Below, piece by piece: positions 10,401-18,673 of a DNA stretch of 64,000 bases. The notes beneath the pieces are model-generated. The model was not told the origin of the DNA. It saw nothing but the letters and a program-made list of their open reading frames with translations, and made no database searches. The DNA is from Pseudomonas sp. BGI-2 (lineage in GTDB: Bacteria > Pseudomonadota > Gammaproteobacteria > Pseudomonadales > Pseudomonadaceae): contig NZ_SISB01000002.1 of NCBI RefSeq assembly GCF_004310295.1, positions 186,001 through 250,000 of the forward strand, given 5' to 3'. The position numbers and the translations under genes were made by a program. Numbering within the stretch: the stretch's first letter is position 1; each line of letters opens with the position of its first letter.

Positions 10401-11448
10401 AACCACACCTGATGGTCGGGCGGCCTGGCTGTTGGATGTTTCCGCTGGACAGCTCTTTCGTCAGGCGTTTATCGAGCCTGAGCAGTTGAGCCGCGCGTTC
10501 GGCAACGGCTTGCATCTGGTCAATGCCGAGGCGCTCCCTCAACCAGAAAAAGTGTGGAGCCCATGGTCGTTTTCTGAAGTGCTGCCCGACGGCACCGGTT
10601 TGCGTGGCCGTACCCGTGACGGGGTCAATCTTGAACTGATTGAAGACGAACCGGCAAGGATCATCAGTGTCGAGTACGCCTGGACCTATCGTTACATGGA
10701 GTCGACTGAAGCACTGGCGGGTCGCCTGAAAGATTTAGTGTCCGGTCAGGCACATGCGCCTTACCTGCCGATCGGGAATTCGACCAACCGTTACGCCTAT
10801 TACGTACCCGAACTCAATCGTGTATTTGATATTTCCGGTAGGGCTGACGGGCAATGGGCGAACTTCCTCGGTACGAAACGAGGGCGCGTTGCGCTGTTGT
10901 TTGATCCGGTGGACGGCTTGATTTTCAACCGCAATAGCAGTGAGGTTCTGTGGGTCGCGGCGAACAAGGCCAGCCGGGAGGGTGAAGTCATGACGCTGGA
11001 AGTTTCGGGAGAGGTAAAAGATCTTCTGGCCCTGGTGCCCGACGGTGTCAGCACATTGATTTTGGGCTGCGCTGAAACGGGGTCGACTTATCACGTGTCG
11101 GAAACCGACTGGCAGCACTTCGACTGCATTGTGGTCGATTGCACTGCCTGGCCGGGTGTTGATGCTGTGCCCACGCAGCTGATTCTGGCCACCGGAGCGC
11201 AGGACAACTGGCGTGTCGCCCGGGCGGACAAACACCTGGTGTTCACTGACCCCGACAACGGCAGCAGCCTTGTTTTTCGTTCGGCGCAATCCGAGGACTG
11301 GGCATTGGCCCAGTCGCTGAAACTGAGTGTGAAAGTCCTTGGCGGTACGCTTGAGGTCAACGTCCATGAACTGTGGCAAACCCTGTTCGATCAGGAGGAA
11401 AGCAGTCTTGAATTGAAGGCGCTCGTCGAGAAGTTGAACTCGGTCTAA
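4405..11448 (+). CDS. Giant lymphostatin/TcdB-like toxin 1: glycosyltransferase, C58-like protease, pore domain
   Basis: The product is about 2347 residues. It opens with a helical region, then a GT44-like glycosyltransferase: HFVWVGG with W114, the SD..R pair D281/R284, and the DXD motif D297-M-D299 after Y295, each at the same relative spacing as in TcdB (D270, R273, Y284, D286, D288). A papain-like C58 triad follows: C831 in RRCYPL, H918 in ESHSLL and D937 in FYDPNFG. Residues ~1265-1310 are long, glycine/alanine-rich and hydrophobic, like the TcdA/TcdB pore-forming region. The last ~1000 residues look beta-rich and match nothing I can name; there are no clostridial-type short repeats. No signal peptide is visible. 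Family knowledge suggests transfer of a sugar from a UDP-sugar to a host protein after self-delivery. The start is uncertain: ATG 4405 has AAGGA 10 bases upstream, while GTG 4396 has GGAG at 7 bases. Confidence 0.85.
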   Translation: MNGTSAAHGHGFPSVAEFSKIKGGFSEFFESAEYEALERYYQAAVEINDPNEKLMPVKLFQSTFESLLRQKSKPLPLLEQAYAGLTRYTSRLANTVAMLSTVADPVPRIMHFVWVGGSEVGAIQRDYMNIWREMLAAQNYKFNLWYDSDALLAFEMNRVILDSARVHAMASGGDRVTRPANLSQMIEDRARVLKLQMADHLNQAQWAGRADEARIDLMVQAYGKDRAILEAFRQRCLDSHTSMIGPDLRLRDVRHEFAGHFLRDVYQREVAMRGNFAAASDVVRLQAEYLEGGRYSDMDYLPPLIEKPGGVDISGFDEQARIGVLQLLLNHNDALMPGRDQQRYADRTGRIPAEHKEALLTFARSKPNIGEVFTAPKESLVPRDGFRMGTAFGSPSAGEMNAHFLAHPGSGMTQAIMQMIRLNYDCLHEVERQLSKEGITPDDKDRLYDVILSVVDKKQAEGKFPESINFSTSKLVEAIGTYYQDGIRIGARGTITLTGPGAASSGLLNYMLKHLEPDHLETVRTRLKLTEGYNVYTEEEMVSGWTVNGSEDEWLAKENEKWKTGKLKSRYIGNVTELLKEQTLTFKQGWPVIEGKQVLLTSVLQQLLDDLGAPFIRAMNDKLSGDIPVGRRIALSFEQRQMILAQPALELPPSVGAELFGNLNEALTRIAGNKLPVEQLSPLHRLVFGGLFGATTLDIEGFADAWEATRSLAGNTQDRGLGARYEQIEQTLREQNSAAFEAGFNTPVPDTRTTEKSAVLKGLAFAEPLSIRQWGEHIAGIQLQAQYELRHVIFERSATVLETFIAQGASSGRLMPQGLLIRGEGDPGRRCYPLVLAMAAALEKGTSAVDALSGRLANANLSPDANETHAFLTTLDELRTVPMARSGTLLGASRLDQILQTLEARTSTSTLMLNTESHSLLVAKVVDGASMGYRFYDPNFGVFGFEQVQNLRLGLEQFLGNPELARLYDIGQLKDAAFNVVDLNGPLIADQRLPSRNNVSGLLSHDPISAGVTVTPWEHQAALRARSLSENARLGRGLNELDTRHWAQQIQQSTDRLRTESNLGKEYVPVFDSVREVPGGRYDISLVNIKDPARTVRVSSADGVLSRIRSYLTETFQTLSVKPSVPGKVDPTDVSAVHTLNAAFTVQALLLALKTHEQVGDINEDRSLTTAVRMHGYLSYAQLVHGNLLDVVELVKLFQVALSDAQLVARTTSSVVVNALGHIARDGLATVLQLATVGFDIYLLANARDDLQRAQYATQLAFDSLGLGLSVAGVGAGLAGATTTAAFLGGAGVILGGLAIGVGALVEGFNGTLERGRRVGQYLNRVDKAYRTGGHSVREGVFYPNPYADIREIDLRRKRMTFDSQEILSATTTTLHVPDQNPDRSNAINIRTSLGLPEHATVTDPSTFQTIVLPCVAKTWFGFDYSALPLSTTRSEHFETALKLEHDAAGNRQFWFTFYKFPSEYILHNLYPVEVDTTIRVLLDEAPRSLLVPELPKTLHGKLSYSIEGEGGYCALTLDPGVQSVTLSQVQKSRPMAWTLRALWLNEADVVVDEGQLKLGAINVQVTDTPELVIQTSHHSYRVDWTDRKLLIERLETDLTVDIATVQVRVRELARTHRLASPFTAVENFPVPFADPQEPQLTTAFYEQARDRFIYSRDLPSALADQVSLGEVIGGQAYFFCPREALVWRSDVVTGQVNRFYRLMDPVPGSNISVFQDLGHGVIRIVQQVTQRTGREAEVIYLLGEEDVKLMAIAGHLTERQQSLLLKKEMKGWSNFFWDYELLVTDSKLWPLTQVKVVDYKPAEFVSITPLFEGKKDPVSTWVRGADGLLIGPDVPQTEGPGGAVSPSLLTPATRAGDVFLFFDKRNRTLYRRKIDPATTAVNVRAEIIEPYNVIEVVPNERRYLALTLEGFYFDIDDQGQSQLAAITADWLNEAKGPIDFDFEWWTAVEAVANDHLASSVAILGLENSTRDRKLRAWYTGRQWLIADFGPASVVRLVATTPDGRAAWLLDVSAGQLFRQAFIEPEQLSRAFGNGLHLVNAEALPQPEKVWSPWSFSEVLPDGTGLRGRTRDGVNLELIEDEPARIISVEYAWTYRYMESTEALAGRLKDLVSGQAHAPYLPIGNSTNRYAYYVPELNRVFDISGRADGQWANFLGTKRGRVALLFDPVDGLIFNRNSSEVLWVAANKASREGEVMTLEVSGEVKDLLALVPDGVSTLILGCAETGSTYHVSETDWQHFDCIVVDCTAWPGVDAVPTQLILATGAQDNWRVARADKHLVFTDPDNGSSLVFRSAQSEDWALAQSLKLSVKVLGGTLEVNVHELWQTLFDQEESSLELKALVEKLNSV

Positions 11449-11488
11449 ACAAACAGGGGGTGACAAGTGGGTGTCTGCCCTCGTTAGT

Positions 11489-11507
11489 ACGAAGAAGAAA
11501 TCTTCGT
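11489..11507 (+). other. Hairpin between the toxin genes (first of two)
   Basis: ACGAAGA (11489-11495) pairs perfectly with TCTTCGT (11501-11507) around a 5-base A-rich loop. It lies 40 bases after the stop of toxin 1. There is no T run after it, so it is not a standard terminator. Confidence 0.5.
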
Positions 11508-11515
11508 GAGTGTCG

Positions 11516-11536
11516 GCGGCCTCGTCCTGAGGCCGC
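11516..11536 (+). terminator. GC-rich hairpin between the toxin genes, possible weak terminator
   Basis: GCGGCCTC (11516-11523) and GAGGCCGC (11529-11536) form a perfect 8-bp GC-rich stem with a 5-base loop, followed only by TCTTA. It could terminate part of the transcripts, mark an mRNA 3' end or adjust the level of the second toxin. It is 24 bases before the start codon of toxin 2. Confidence 0.5.
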
Positions 11537-11560
11537 TCTTACATACAGGGAAGTATCTTT

Positions 11561-14500
11561 ATGGGTGAGCAAACTGTTCGTCGTGTGAACGGCTACGTCA
11601 ATTTTATTGATCTGTTTAAACTGTCTGATCTTGAACAGGCGTTACAGGAGCATAAAGGGACAGACGAATACGACGCGGTGTTTCGGTATTACTTCGCTTG
11701 TATCGCCGTGCTCGATTTTCCGAGAATGCTTGCCCCACTTGGGTTGCTGCGCGAGGCGCTCGGGTCTTTTGTTGAACCCAAGCGCCGGCGTCGACGTGCG
11801 GCGGGGATGGAACCGCCAGCTGCACAGCAGGGCGCTGCCGCTCCGGGCCTGACTGAAATCCGCGACAGAATCGAAGACTTTCAGGTGCGCCTGTCCGACA
11901 GCATTGAACAGCTGAGTGTCGCGGCTTTCGAAGTGCCGAAAAATCTGCACTTCGTCTGGCTTGGAGGTGGCCTCGGACCTATCCAGCGTGACTACATTAA
12001 TGTCTGGAACAAGGTGTTGGCCGGGCAGGGCTATGCCGTGAAGCTCTGGTACGACAGCGATGCATTACTGGCCTATGAAACCAACCGGATCATTGTCGAA
12101 GCCGCGAAGGCCGATGCGATGATTAATGGTGGGCATAGCACTGAATCCAATAATGATCTTGGTGATAAATATGAGGAACGGGCCATTGTTCTCAAACAAC
12201 AAATGTTCGCCCATATCAATAAAGCGGTAGGGCGCGGTGTTAACCCGGATGACGCACGTATTGATCTTCTGGTTCGTGGATACGGCCAGAATGAAGCAAG
12301 CCTGAAGGCCTTGCGTGACAAAAATGGCCAGAGTATTTCGGCACTGGGCGAGGCCGGCGTGGAACTTCGTGATCTTGCGGCGAATGTAACACCGCTTCAC
12401 TTGCAGGACATTTACCAACGGGAAATCAGTCTGCGAGGAAATTTTGCAGCGGCCTCCGATGTGGTACGCATTGAGGCCTTGATGGCTGAAGGTGGAAATT
12501 ATGCGGATGTCGATAACCTGCCATCTCTTGTGGAGAGGCTGGGCGATGTGGACATCAGTCAATTCAGCAGCGATGCACGCCTGGGCGTAATGCAGTTGTT
12601 GCTCGATCAAAACCCGCAATGGATGCCTGGTCGCGAAGCATCGAGGAGTCAGTACAAAAGCTACGTTAAGTACATTCCTGAAGAGCATCGACCGGCGCTG
12701 GAAAATTTCGCTAAAAGTCGCCCGCAGTTGACCAGTGTTTTTCGCGCCCCCAAAGAACGTCTCGTTCGTCCGAACGGAATGCGAGCGGTTACCGAGGGGG
12801 GCAGCCTCAGTAATGCGTTTCTAATGGCTCATCCCGGATCGGTCATGTTGAGCGCCGTGATCGATCGTTTCAAACTCAATTATGAGATCGTTGATGCTAC
12901 GGCCCGTTTGGCCATGGAGAACCAGGTCGCCGCTATCGACGCTGAGGCCATCAGTCGTATTGCGCTGGAGGTCGTCGAAGAACAGTTCGGCCTTTTGCAT
13001 GCTCTGCCGGCGGATGTAGAACTCGCGCTGTATTTTCTGGCCAAGGCTGCAACCTTTTACTACAGCGACGGCATTCGCCCCCAAAGCGAAGTGACCATCT
13101 ATTTGACCGGGCCTGCTGCGGTGCGCGATGCGCTCGCGGATTACGCAAAAATGCACTTCACCCCTCGTGCCGCGGGCGTCTGGCGAAACGATGTGGCTAT
13201 TGACCCCGCCGCAGCGGTGAACCGGGACACCGAGGAGGAGCAGGACCACTCCTGGAAAGAAAACGAAAGTGACACCGTCGACTGGCTCAAAAACGAAAAA
13301 CAACGTTGGGAGACCGGGCAATTCAAGGCGCGTTACGTGGGGAAAGTGGATCAGTTGCTTAAGAGCCGGACGATCCATTTCGACCATGGCTGGCCTGTCA
13401 TTGAAGGTCGACATGTGTTGTCGACCGAACTGCTGCAATCCCTGGCGCAACACTTTGGCGAACCCTTTTTGCGAGCGATGAGTCAGCGGACCACCGGTGA
13501 GGAGACTTTCGACAAGCCGTTGCAACTGGGCTTTGACGAGCGTCAATCCATCCTCGCACAGGAAATCGCGCTACCGCCGTCGTTGGTCGGTGAGCCGGCG
13601 GCCGGGGATTTGCCTCTGGACGAATTGCTTCATCGAATTGGCCGGGACACTTTGCAGGTTGAACAGCTTGACCCCCGGCAGCGGTTGTTGATCGGTTCGT
13701 TGCTGGGCGCGCGGGCAATGGATAAACGCAACTTTGATCTCGTCAGTGCACGGCTGGAAAACCTCGCCAACAACGTGTCCGAGTTGGGCGTATCCCATCG
13801 TTACGGGGCCATTGAGCGGGAGCTGTTCAAAGAAAATCACCCTGCTTTCGTTGCCGGTTTGGCCAGCGCCTCGACACCCTTCGTAGCGTTGTCCGAGACC
13901 AGCATCGAGTTGAAGAAACAGGCGCTGGAGCAGTCTCTGACCTTGCTGCAATGGGGGCGCCAGGTCGCCCGTATTCAGCAGGTCGCAAAACTCGAGTTCC
14001 GTGACCGGATTGGCGAGCGTATGACCGATGTGCTCGAAAGCTTCAATCACGGCACTTTCAAACTGGTGCCACAAGACTTGTTGCTCCAGGGCGCCGGTGA
14101 CCGGATCGCCGGGCGCTGTTATCCGTTGTCATTGGCCATGGCGGCTGCGATCAGCAAAGGGAACGAAGCGGGCAACATCCTTCGCGAGCGGTTTTACCTG
14201 GCGGTCATCGAGCCCGGTACCCGCGATTCGACGGCATTCGTGAGCATTCTCGAAGAGCTTCGCGATGTCGACGTTCATGACCTGGGTGGGCCGGTGGAGC
14301 GCGCCGATCTGGCACAGGTGATTGCGATGCTTGAAGAGAAAACCGTCAGCAGCACGTTGATGCTCAACTCGGATAACCACTCGATGCTGGTGGCCAAAAG
14401 TGTCGTTGACGAGCGCAGTACCTATCATTTCTACGATCCGAATTTCGGTGTTTTCGAGTTCGATACTGCTGAAGCGCTCAGCGCGGCGCTGACCCATTTT

Positions 14501-17500
14501 TTTGTTCGGCAAGAGATGGCCAGGCCTTACGCCGCGTATGGCGAGCTTGCTCGTCCAACCTTTGATTTGATTGAGCTCGACGCGGGTCGACTCAATGCAA
14601 CGGTGCTGTCGTCGGGTGTCCGGGTGTCCAGTCTTTCCGATTCGGACAGCCTGCCTGAGCAGGCGCCTCGGGTCAGGCAGCGGCTGGCCAGCGCGCGAGG
14701 ACAGTCGCTGGTCAAAAATGGGGTACTGGGCAATTCGTTACTGGAACTGGACGCACACTGGTGGGGCGGGCAGATCGCGCAGGCGACACGGCAGTTGCAG
14801 GAGCAACACGGGCTGTCGTCGGGCGCCGTTGCGTTGTTCGAGTCACTGGAGATCACCCCGACAGGCGAGTACAAAATCAGTCTGGTCGATACCGATCCTG
14901 CTCAGACCGTTGTGCGCGTCACCACCGCTGACCATCGATTCCTGAGGATCAAGAACTACCTCTCGGAAACCTTCCATACGTTGGCAGCGCAACCGCATGA
15001 GCCGGCCGGCTCGGCTGACGCGACGGACGCCGGTAGCGTCCATACGCTCAATGCCGGTTTTACCGTACAGGCCTTGATGAACGCGTTGCGCCATCACGAA
15101 GGCGAGGTCAGCGGTGGTGACAAGGCACTGACCACTGCCATTCGTTTGCATGCCTACGTCAACTACGCCCAGCTGGTCCACGGCAACGTGGTGGATGTGA
15201 TTGGCGTTGTGGCACTGGTGCGTCAGGCGCTGGACGATGAAAAGCTGATCGCCCGTACCAGTGCGCCGTTGGTGCAAAAGGCATTGGGTCATGTGGCGAA
15301 TGAAGGCGTCGGTACGGTGTTGGGGATGGTGAATGTCGGGTTTGATATCTACCAGTTGAGCCATGCCACCAATGACATTGAAAAGGCGCAGTTCGGGACG
15401 CAGCTGGCATTCGACTCCGCGAGCGCCGTGTTGGGCGCAGCCGGGCTTGGTGCGGCATTAGTGGGCGCGGGTACCGTGGCGGCGGTGCTGGGCGGTGCCG
15501 GGGTGATTCTGGGCGGGTTGGCGGTGGGCGTCGCTGCGCTGGCCGAAGGATTTGCCACCATTGCCGAGGAAGCCAAAGAGGTCGCCCGGTTTTTTGAGGG
15601 GCTGGAAAAGGCTTATCTACAGGACGGCTATCATCTGGACAAGGCCTCGAATGCCTGGATTGCGCACCCTTTGCTGGTATTCGCCGATCTTGATTTGCGT
15701 GCATCCAGCATCCGTTTCGACAGCCCCAGGTTGTTCCCGCTTCGGGACCATCTAGGGGTTCCGGGTTTCGATGTGGATTACAACCGCGCCACCGATATCC
15801 GTGTGGGCCTAGGGTTGCCCGACTCGGCGTCTTTTTCGCCGCAGCCCGGGCAGGCGATCGTTTTGCCCTGCACACCCAAAACCTGGTACGGCTATGAGTA
15901 CAAGTTGCTGCCGTTTGTCTCGTTTCGTCATGCCGGCGGATTCGATACGGCCCGTCGGCTGGAGAAAAAGAATGCACAGGGGCAATGGCAATTTCTGTTT
16001 TCGTTCTATTCGTTTCCCGGCGAATACGTGGTCAACCGGCTGAACCCTGTCTACAAACCAACGGTGTTCAACGTTCGTCTCGACAACATTGAGCGCTCGC
16101 TGGTGGTGCCTGCACTGCCAAAGGCGTGGCATGGCATGGTTTCCTACCGTATAGAAGGAGCAGGCGCCCGCTGTTCCGTACTGCTCAATCCCGGGGTCAA
16201 CCTTGAACTCCACGCGCCCGGTCACACGGCCATGCGCTGGGTGCTGCAGGCTCCCTGGCTGGCCGAAGCAGACATCCGCATAGCCGCTGCGGGTAGCCTC
16301 GTTGCGGATACGCTGGGTGTGAAGTTCAGTGGCGGCGTTCACGATGTGTTGCTCAAGCTTGCGAGTAACACAATCATGCGCGTTGATCTTGTTGCCCTGA
16401 CGTTGGAGGTGGTCGAAGAAGAGGCCGATCCGGCGCTCGGGGAGCAAGCGTTGCTGGACCACTTCAAGTCACTGGCGCGTGAACATCGACTGACCATGCC
16501 TTACACCCCCGTTCACAACTTTGTGGTGCCGTTTGAAAAGCCGGACGAGCCGAGGACAGTGGCCGCGTATTACGACTCGGCTCAGGATCGTTTTCTGTAT
16601 ATCCGCGATCCGAATGTCTTGTTGGCCGATGAGGTCGTGTTGGGAGCGGTGGTCGAGGGCTCGGCCTACTTCTATCACCCCGAGAACTTCGATGTCTGGC
16701 AGGTCGACGCGATCACCGGCACGCTGGTTCAGCGCTATCGTTTGCTGCTCAGAGATGGCTTGACGATTGCCCGCTGTGAGGCTGTGGTCAACGGTGGCAT
16801 TCAGATCGTTCAGCGGTCCACTCCCAAGGAAGGCCCGCACGATGAGCTGACCTATGTGATCCATGACGGGGCAGTGTTGCTTGGCTCAATCACCCGCGGT
16901 CACGACCCAGCATTGCCGGCCGTTTTACAGGTCGACACGCTCACGGACTGGAAGCAGGTACTGGGCGATTATGTGTTGCCCGCAGAGTCCATCGATACCG
17001 TGAATTGGCGCCCTGGGGCGCTGGTTTCGATTTGTTGGCAGTTCGAAGACACGTCTCGTGATCTGGTCTGGGTCCGCGATGTTGACGGGTTGATCATCCG
17101 TGCGGCTGCCCGGCGTCACCATGCGCGGGGATGGGAGGATTCGATCAAGGCCTTGAATACCCTTTTACTGATTGCTCCCGCCAGTGCTGAGGGCGAGGTG
17201 TTCGTCACTTTCGACAAGCCTGTTGGAAGCCTCGTGCGACAGCAAAGGTCAATGGTGGAGGGGCGCGTGCAATGGTCCTCCAGAGAGATTGCCCCCACAG
17301 GGCTGAAAAATGTTGTCGCTGTTGAGCAGGGCCATCTCGCCCTGACCGACTCCGGCCTGTTCTTCAATATGACGCCGGACGGGTATCTGCACTTGGGCGG
17401 ATTGACTGAAACCTGGTTAAAGGATCGAACCCAATGGTGGTCAGCATTGCCAGCGGTGTCGACGCGGTACCCGGTGGCTAGTTTCGCCCTCCTTGGGTTG

Positions 17501-18652
17501 ACCAACTTTACCGGGGGCGCCGGTTTGTGCGCCTGGTACCTGGACGATCGGCTGTTGCTCGCGGATCTTGGCCATGGAAAAGAAGTGCGGTTGCTGAGTA
17601 TCGCTCCAGACAATCAGGCCGCCTGGTTGTTCGATCTTTCAACAGGCAAGGTTTTCAGCCAGCGCTTTATCGATACGAAACTATTGGGCGCTGCATTCGG
17701 CCAAGGAACCAGACTTTTGCAAGCTGAGGCATTGCCCGCCCCGATGCAGGAATGGGCGCCCTGGATCTTTACCGACGTGAAAGTGGACGGTGCTGGCCTG
17801 AGGGCGACGACGCTCGGTGGCCTGGAGGTGGATTTACAGCACAACGAACCGTTACGGATTACGGGTGTGGACAGCCGCTGGGTCACCGCACTGAAACGAC
17901 CATTGAGAGAGGGGCTGGCGGTGCTGGCGAACGAACATCGATGCGCCGATTTTCTGTCCGTAAAAGACCCTGACAGCCTTCAATGGTATGTGGTCCGGAC
18001 CGGACGATTGATCCGGATTCCGAAAGCCGGCATTACTGCGCAATACGCGCTGGTGGGCACCCGGGATCAAACCAATGTGATGCTGCACGAACGCGGGGAT
18101 GGTTTGTTGCACACCTATCCGCAAAACAGCACGGTCGGGCCGCTCGACTATGTTCAGCGAAACGCCGAAGTCCTGGTGGTCGAGGGACCGAAGACGGCTC
18201 ATGACCTTCTCCCGTTGATTGCCGATGATGTCAGCATCCTGGTGCTCAAAATGGGTCAAGGGGCAACGACTGGCCGGCTGACCCGGGCGGCGTGGTTGAA
18301 ACTTGAATCGGTCATCGTCGATTGTCGTTATCCGCTTGAGCGCCCACCCTTGATTCCGGGGAAATTGATTCTGGACGCTTCAATCATGGATCGGTTATGG
18401 GTCAGCCTGGTCGATGAACACTTGGTGATGAACGGCCTGGACAGCGGGCACAGCCTGATTTTTCGCGGCGTTTACTCAGCGGATGTGGCGTTGCGGGGTG
18501 ACGTGTTCCTTTCGCTCAATGGCTATCGATCACGTGCGGTGTCGGAAATAGTCACCGAGTTGCTGAGACAAAAGGGCGCTTCCGGCAGCGCAACGTTGAC
18601 GGAGCTGATGTCGAATTATCAGGTCGAGGTGATCGCAGAAGCGGCTATTTAG
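11561..18652 (+). CDS. Giant lymphostatin/TcdB-like toxin 2, paralog of toxin 1
   Basis: The 2363-residue product is collinear with its neighbour along the whole length. The glycosyltransferase keeps W133, D300/R303, Y314 and a DXD motif at D316-V-D318. The C58-like triad is C853 (GRCYPL), H940 (DNHSML) and D959 (FYDPNFG), with exactly the spacings of toxin 1 (87 and 19 residues). The hydrophobic pore-like stretch at about 1286-1330 contains GGAGVILGGLAVGVAAL, almost identical to toxin 1. The C-terminal ~1000 residues are similar in layout but clearly diverged. The ATG at 11561 follows AGGGAAG at good spacing. The order glycosyltransferase, protease, pore, C-terminal region is that of TcdB, but with a C58-like protease where TcdB has the C80 inositol-hexakisphosphate-activated one; lymphostatin has the same combination. 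Two hairpins precede the gene. No signal peptide or dedicated secretion gene is seen nearby. Confidence 0.86.
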   Translation: MGEQTVRRVNGYVNFIDLFKLSDLEQALQEHKGTDEYDAVFRYYFACIAVLDFPRMLAPLGLLREALGSFVEPKRRRRRAAGMEPPAAQQGAAAPGLTEIRDRIEDFQVRLSDSIEQLSVAAFEVPKNLHFVWLGGGLGPIQRDYINVWNKVLAGQGYAVKLWYDSDALLAYETNRIIVEAAKADAMINGGHSTESNNDLGDKYEERAIVLKQQMFAHINKAVGRGVNPDDARIDLLVRGYGQNEASLKALRDKNGQSISALGEAGVELRDLAANVTPLHLQDIYQREISLRGNFAAASDVVRIEALMAEGGNYADVDNLPSLVERLGDVDISQFSSDARLGVMQLLLDQNPQWMPGREASRSQYKSYVKYIPEEHRPALENFAKSRPQLTSVFRAPKERLVRPNGMRAVTEGGSLSNAFLMAHPGSVMLSAVIDRFKLNYEIVDATARLAMENQVAAIDAEAISRIALEVVEEQFGLLHALPADVELALYFLAKAATFYYSDGIRPQSEVTIYLTGPAAVRDALADYAKMHFTPRAAGVWRNDVAIDPAAAVNRDTEEEQDHSWKENESDTVDWLKNEKQRWETGQFKARYVGKVDQLLKSRTIHFDHGWPVIEGRHVLSTELLQSLAQHFGEPFLRAMSQRTTGEETFDKPLQLGFDERQSILAQEIALPPSLVGEPAAGDLPLDELLHRIGRDTLQVEQLDPRQRLLIGSLLGARAMDKRNFDLVSARLENLANNVSELGVSHRYGAIERELFKENHPAFVAGLASASTPFVALSETSIELKKQALEQSLTLLQWGRQVARIQQVAKLEFRDRIGERMTDVLESFNHGTFKLVPQDLLLQGAGDRIAGRCYPLSLAMAAAISKGNEAGNILRERFYLAVIEPGTRDSTAFVSILEELRDVDVHDLGGPVERADLAQVIAMLEEKTVSSTLMLNSDNHSMLVAKSVVDERSTYHFYDPNFGVFEFDTAEALSAALTHFFVRQEMARPYAAYGELARPTFDLIELDAGRLNATVLSSGVRVSSLSDSDSLPEQAPRVRQRLASARGQSLVKNGVLGNSLLELDAHWWGGQIAQATRQLQEQHGLSSGAVALFESLEITPTGEYKISLVDTDPAQTVVRVTTADHRFLRIKNYLSETFHTLAAQPHEPAGSADATDAGSVHTLNAGFTVQALMNALRHHEGEVSGGDKALTTAIRLHAYVNYAQLVHGNVVDVIGVVALVRQALDDEKLIARTSAPLVQKALGHVANEGVGTVLGMVNVGFDIYQLSHATNDIEKAQFGTQLAFDSASAVLGAAGLGAALVGAGTVAAVLGGAGVILGGLAVGVAALAEGFATIAEEAKEVARFFEGLEKAYLQDGYHLDKASNAWIAHPLLVFADLDLRASSIRFDSPRLFPLRDHLGVPGFDVDYNRATDIRVGLGLPDSASFSPQPGQAIVLPCTPKTWYGYEYKLLPFVSFRHAGGFDTARRLEKKNAQGQWQFLFSFYSFPGEYVVNRLNPVYKPTVFNVRLDNIERSLVVPALPKAWHGMVSYRIEGAGARCSVLLNPGVNLELHAPGHTAMRWVLQAPWLAEADIRIAAAGSLVADTLGVKFSGGVHDVLLKLASNTIMRVDLVALTLEVVEEEADPALGEQALLDHFKSLAREHRLTMPYTPVHNFVVPFEKPDEPRTVAAYYDSAQDRFLYIRDPNVLLADEVVLGAVVEGSAYFYHPENFDVWQVDAITGTLVQRYRLLLRDGLTIARCEAVVNGGIQIVQRSTPKEGPHDELTYVIHDGAVLLGSITRGHDPALPAVLQVDTLTDWKQVLGDYVLPAESIDTVNWRPGALVSICWQFEDTSRDLVWVRDVDGLIIRAAARRHHARGWEDSIKALNTLLLIAPASAEGEVFVTFDKPVGSLVRQQRSMVEGRVQWSSREIAPTGLKNVVAVEQGHLALTDSGLFFNMTPDGYLHLGGLTETWLKDRTQWWSALPAVSTRYPVASFALLGLTNFTGGAGLCAWYLDDRLLLADLGHGKEVRLLSIAPDNQAAWLFDLSTGKVFSQRFIDTKLLGAAFGQGTRLLQAEALPAPMQEWAPWIFTDVKVDGAGLRATTLGGLEVDLQHNEPLRITGVDSRWVTALKRPLREGLAVLANEHRCADFLSVKDPDSLQWYVVRTGRLIRIPKAGITAQYALVGTRDQTNVMLHERGDGLLHTYPQNSTVGPLDYVQRNAEVLVVEGPKTAHDLLPLIADDVSILVLKMGQGATTGRLTRAAWLKLESVIVDCRYPLERPPLIPGKLILDASIMDRLWVSLVDEHLVMNGLDSGHSLIFRGVYSADVALRGDVFLSLNGYRSRAVSEIVTELLRQKGASGSATLTELMSNYQVEVIAEAAI

Positions 18653-18673
18653 AACGTAGCGCTCACTGGCTGA

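Noticed and set aside
4405..18652. FitD/Mcf insect toxin as an identity for the giant genes
   Set aside because: FitD is about 3000 residues and lies in a fitABCDEFGH cluster with type I secretion genes, which are absent here; the glycosyltransferase DXD region also fits the lymphostatin/TcdB group better.
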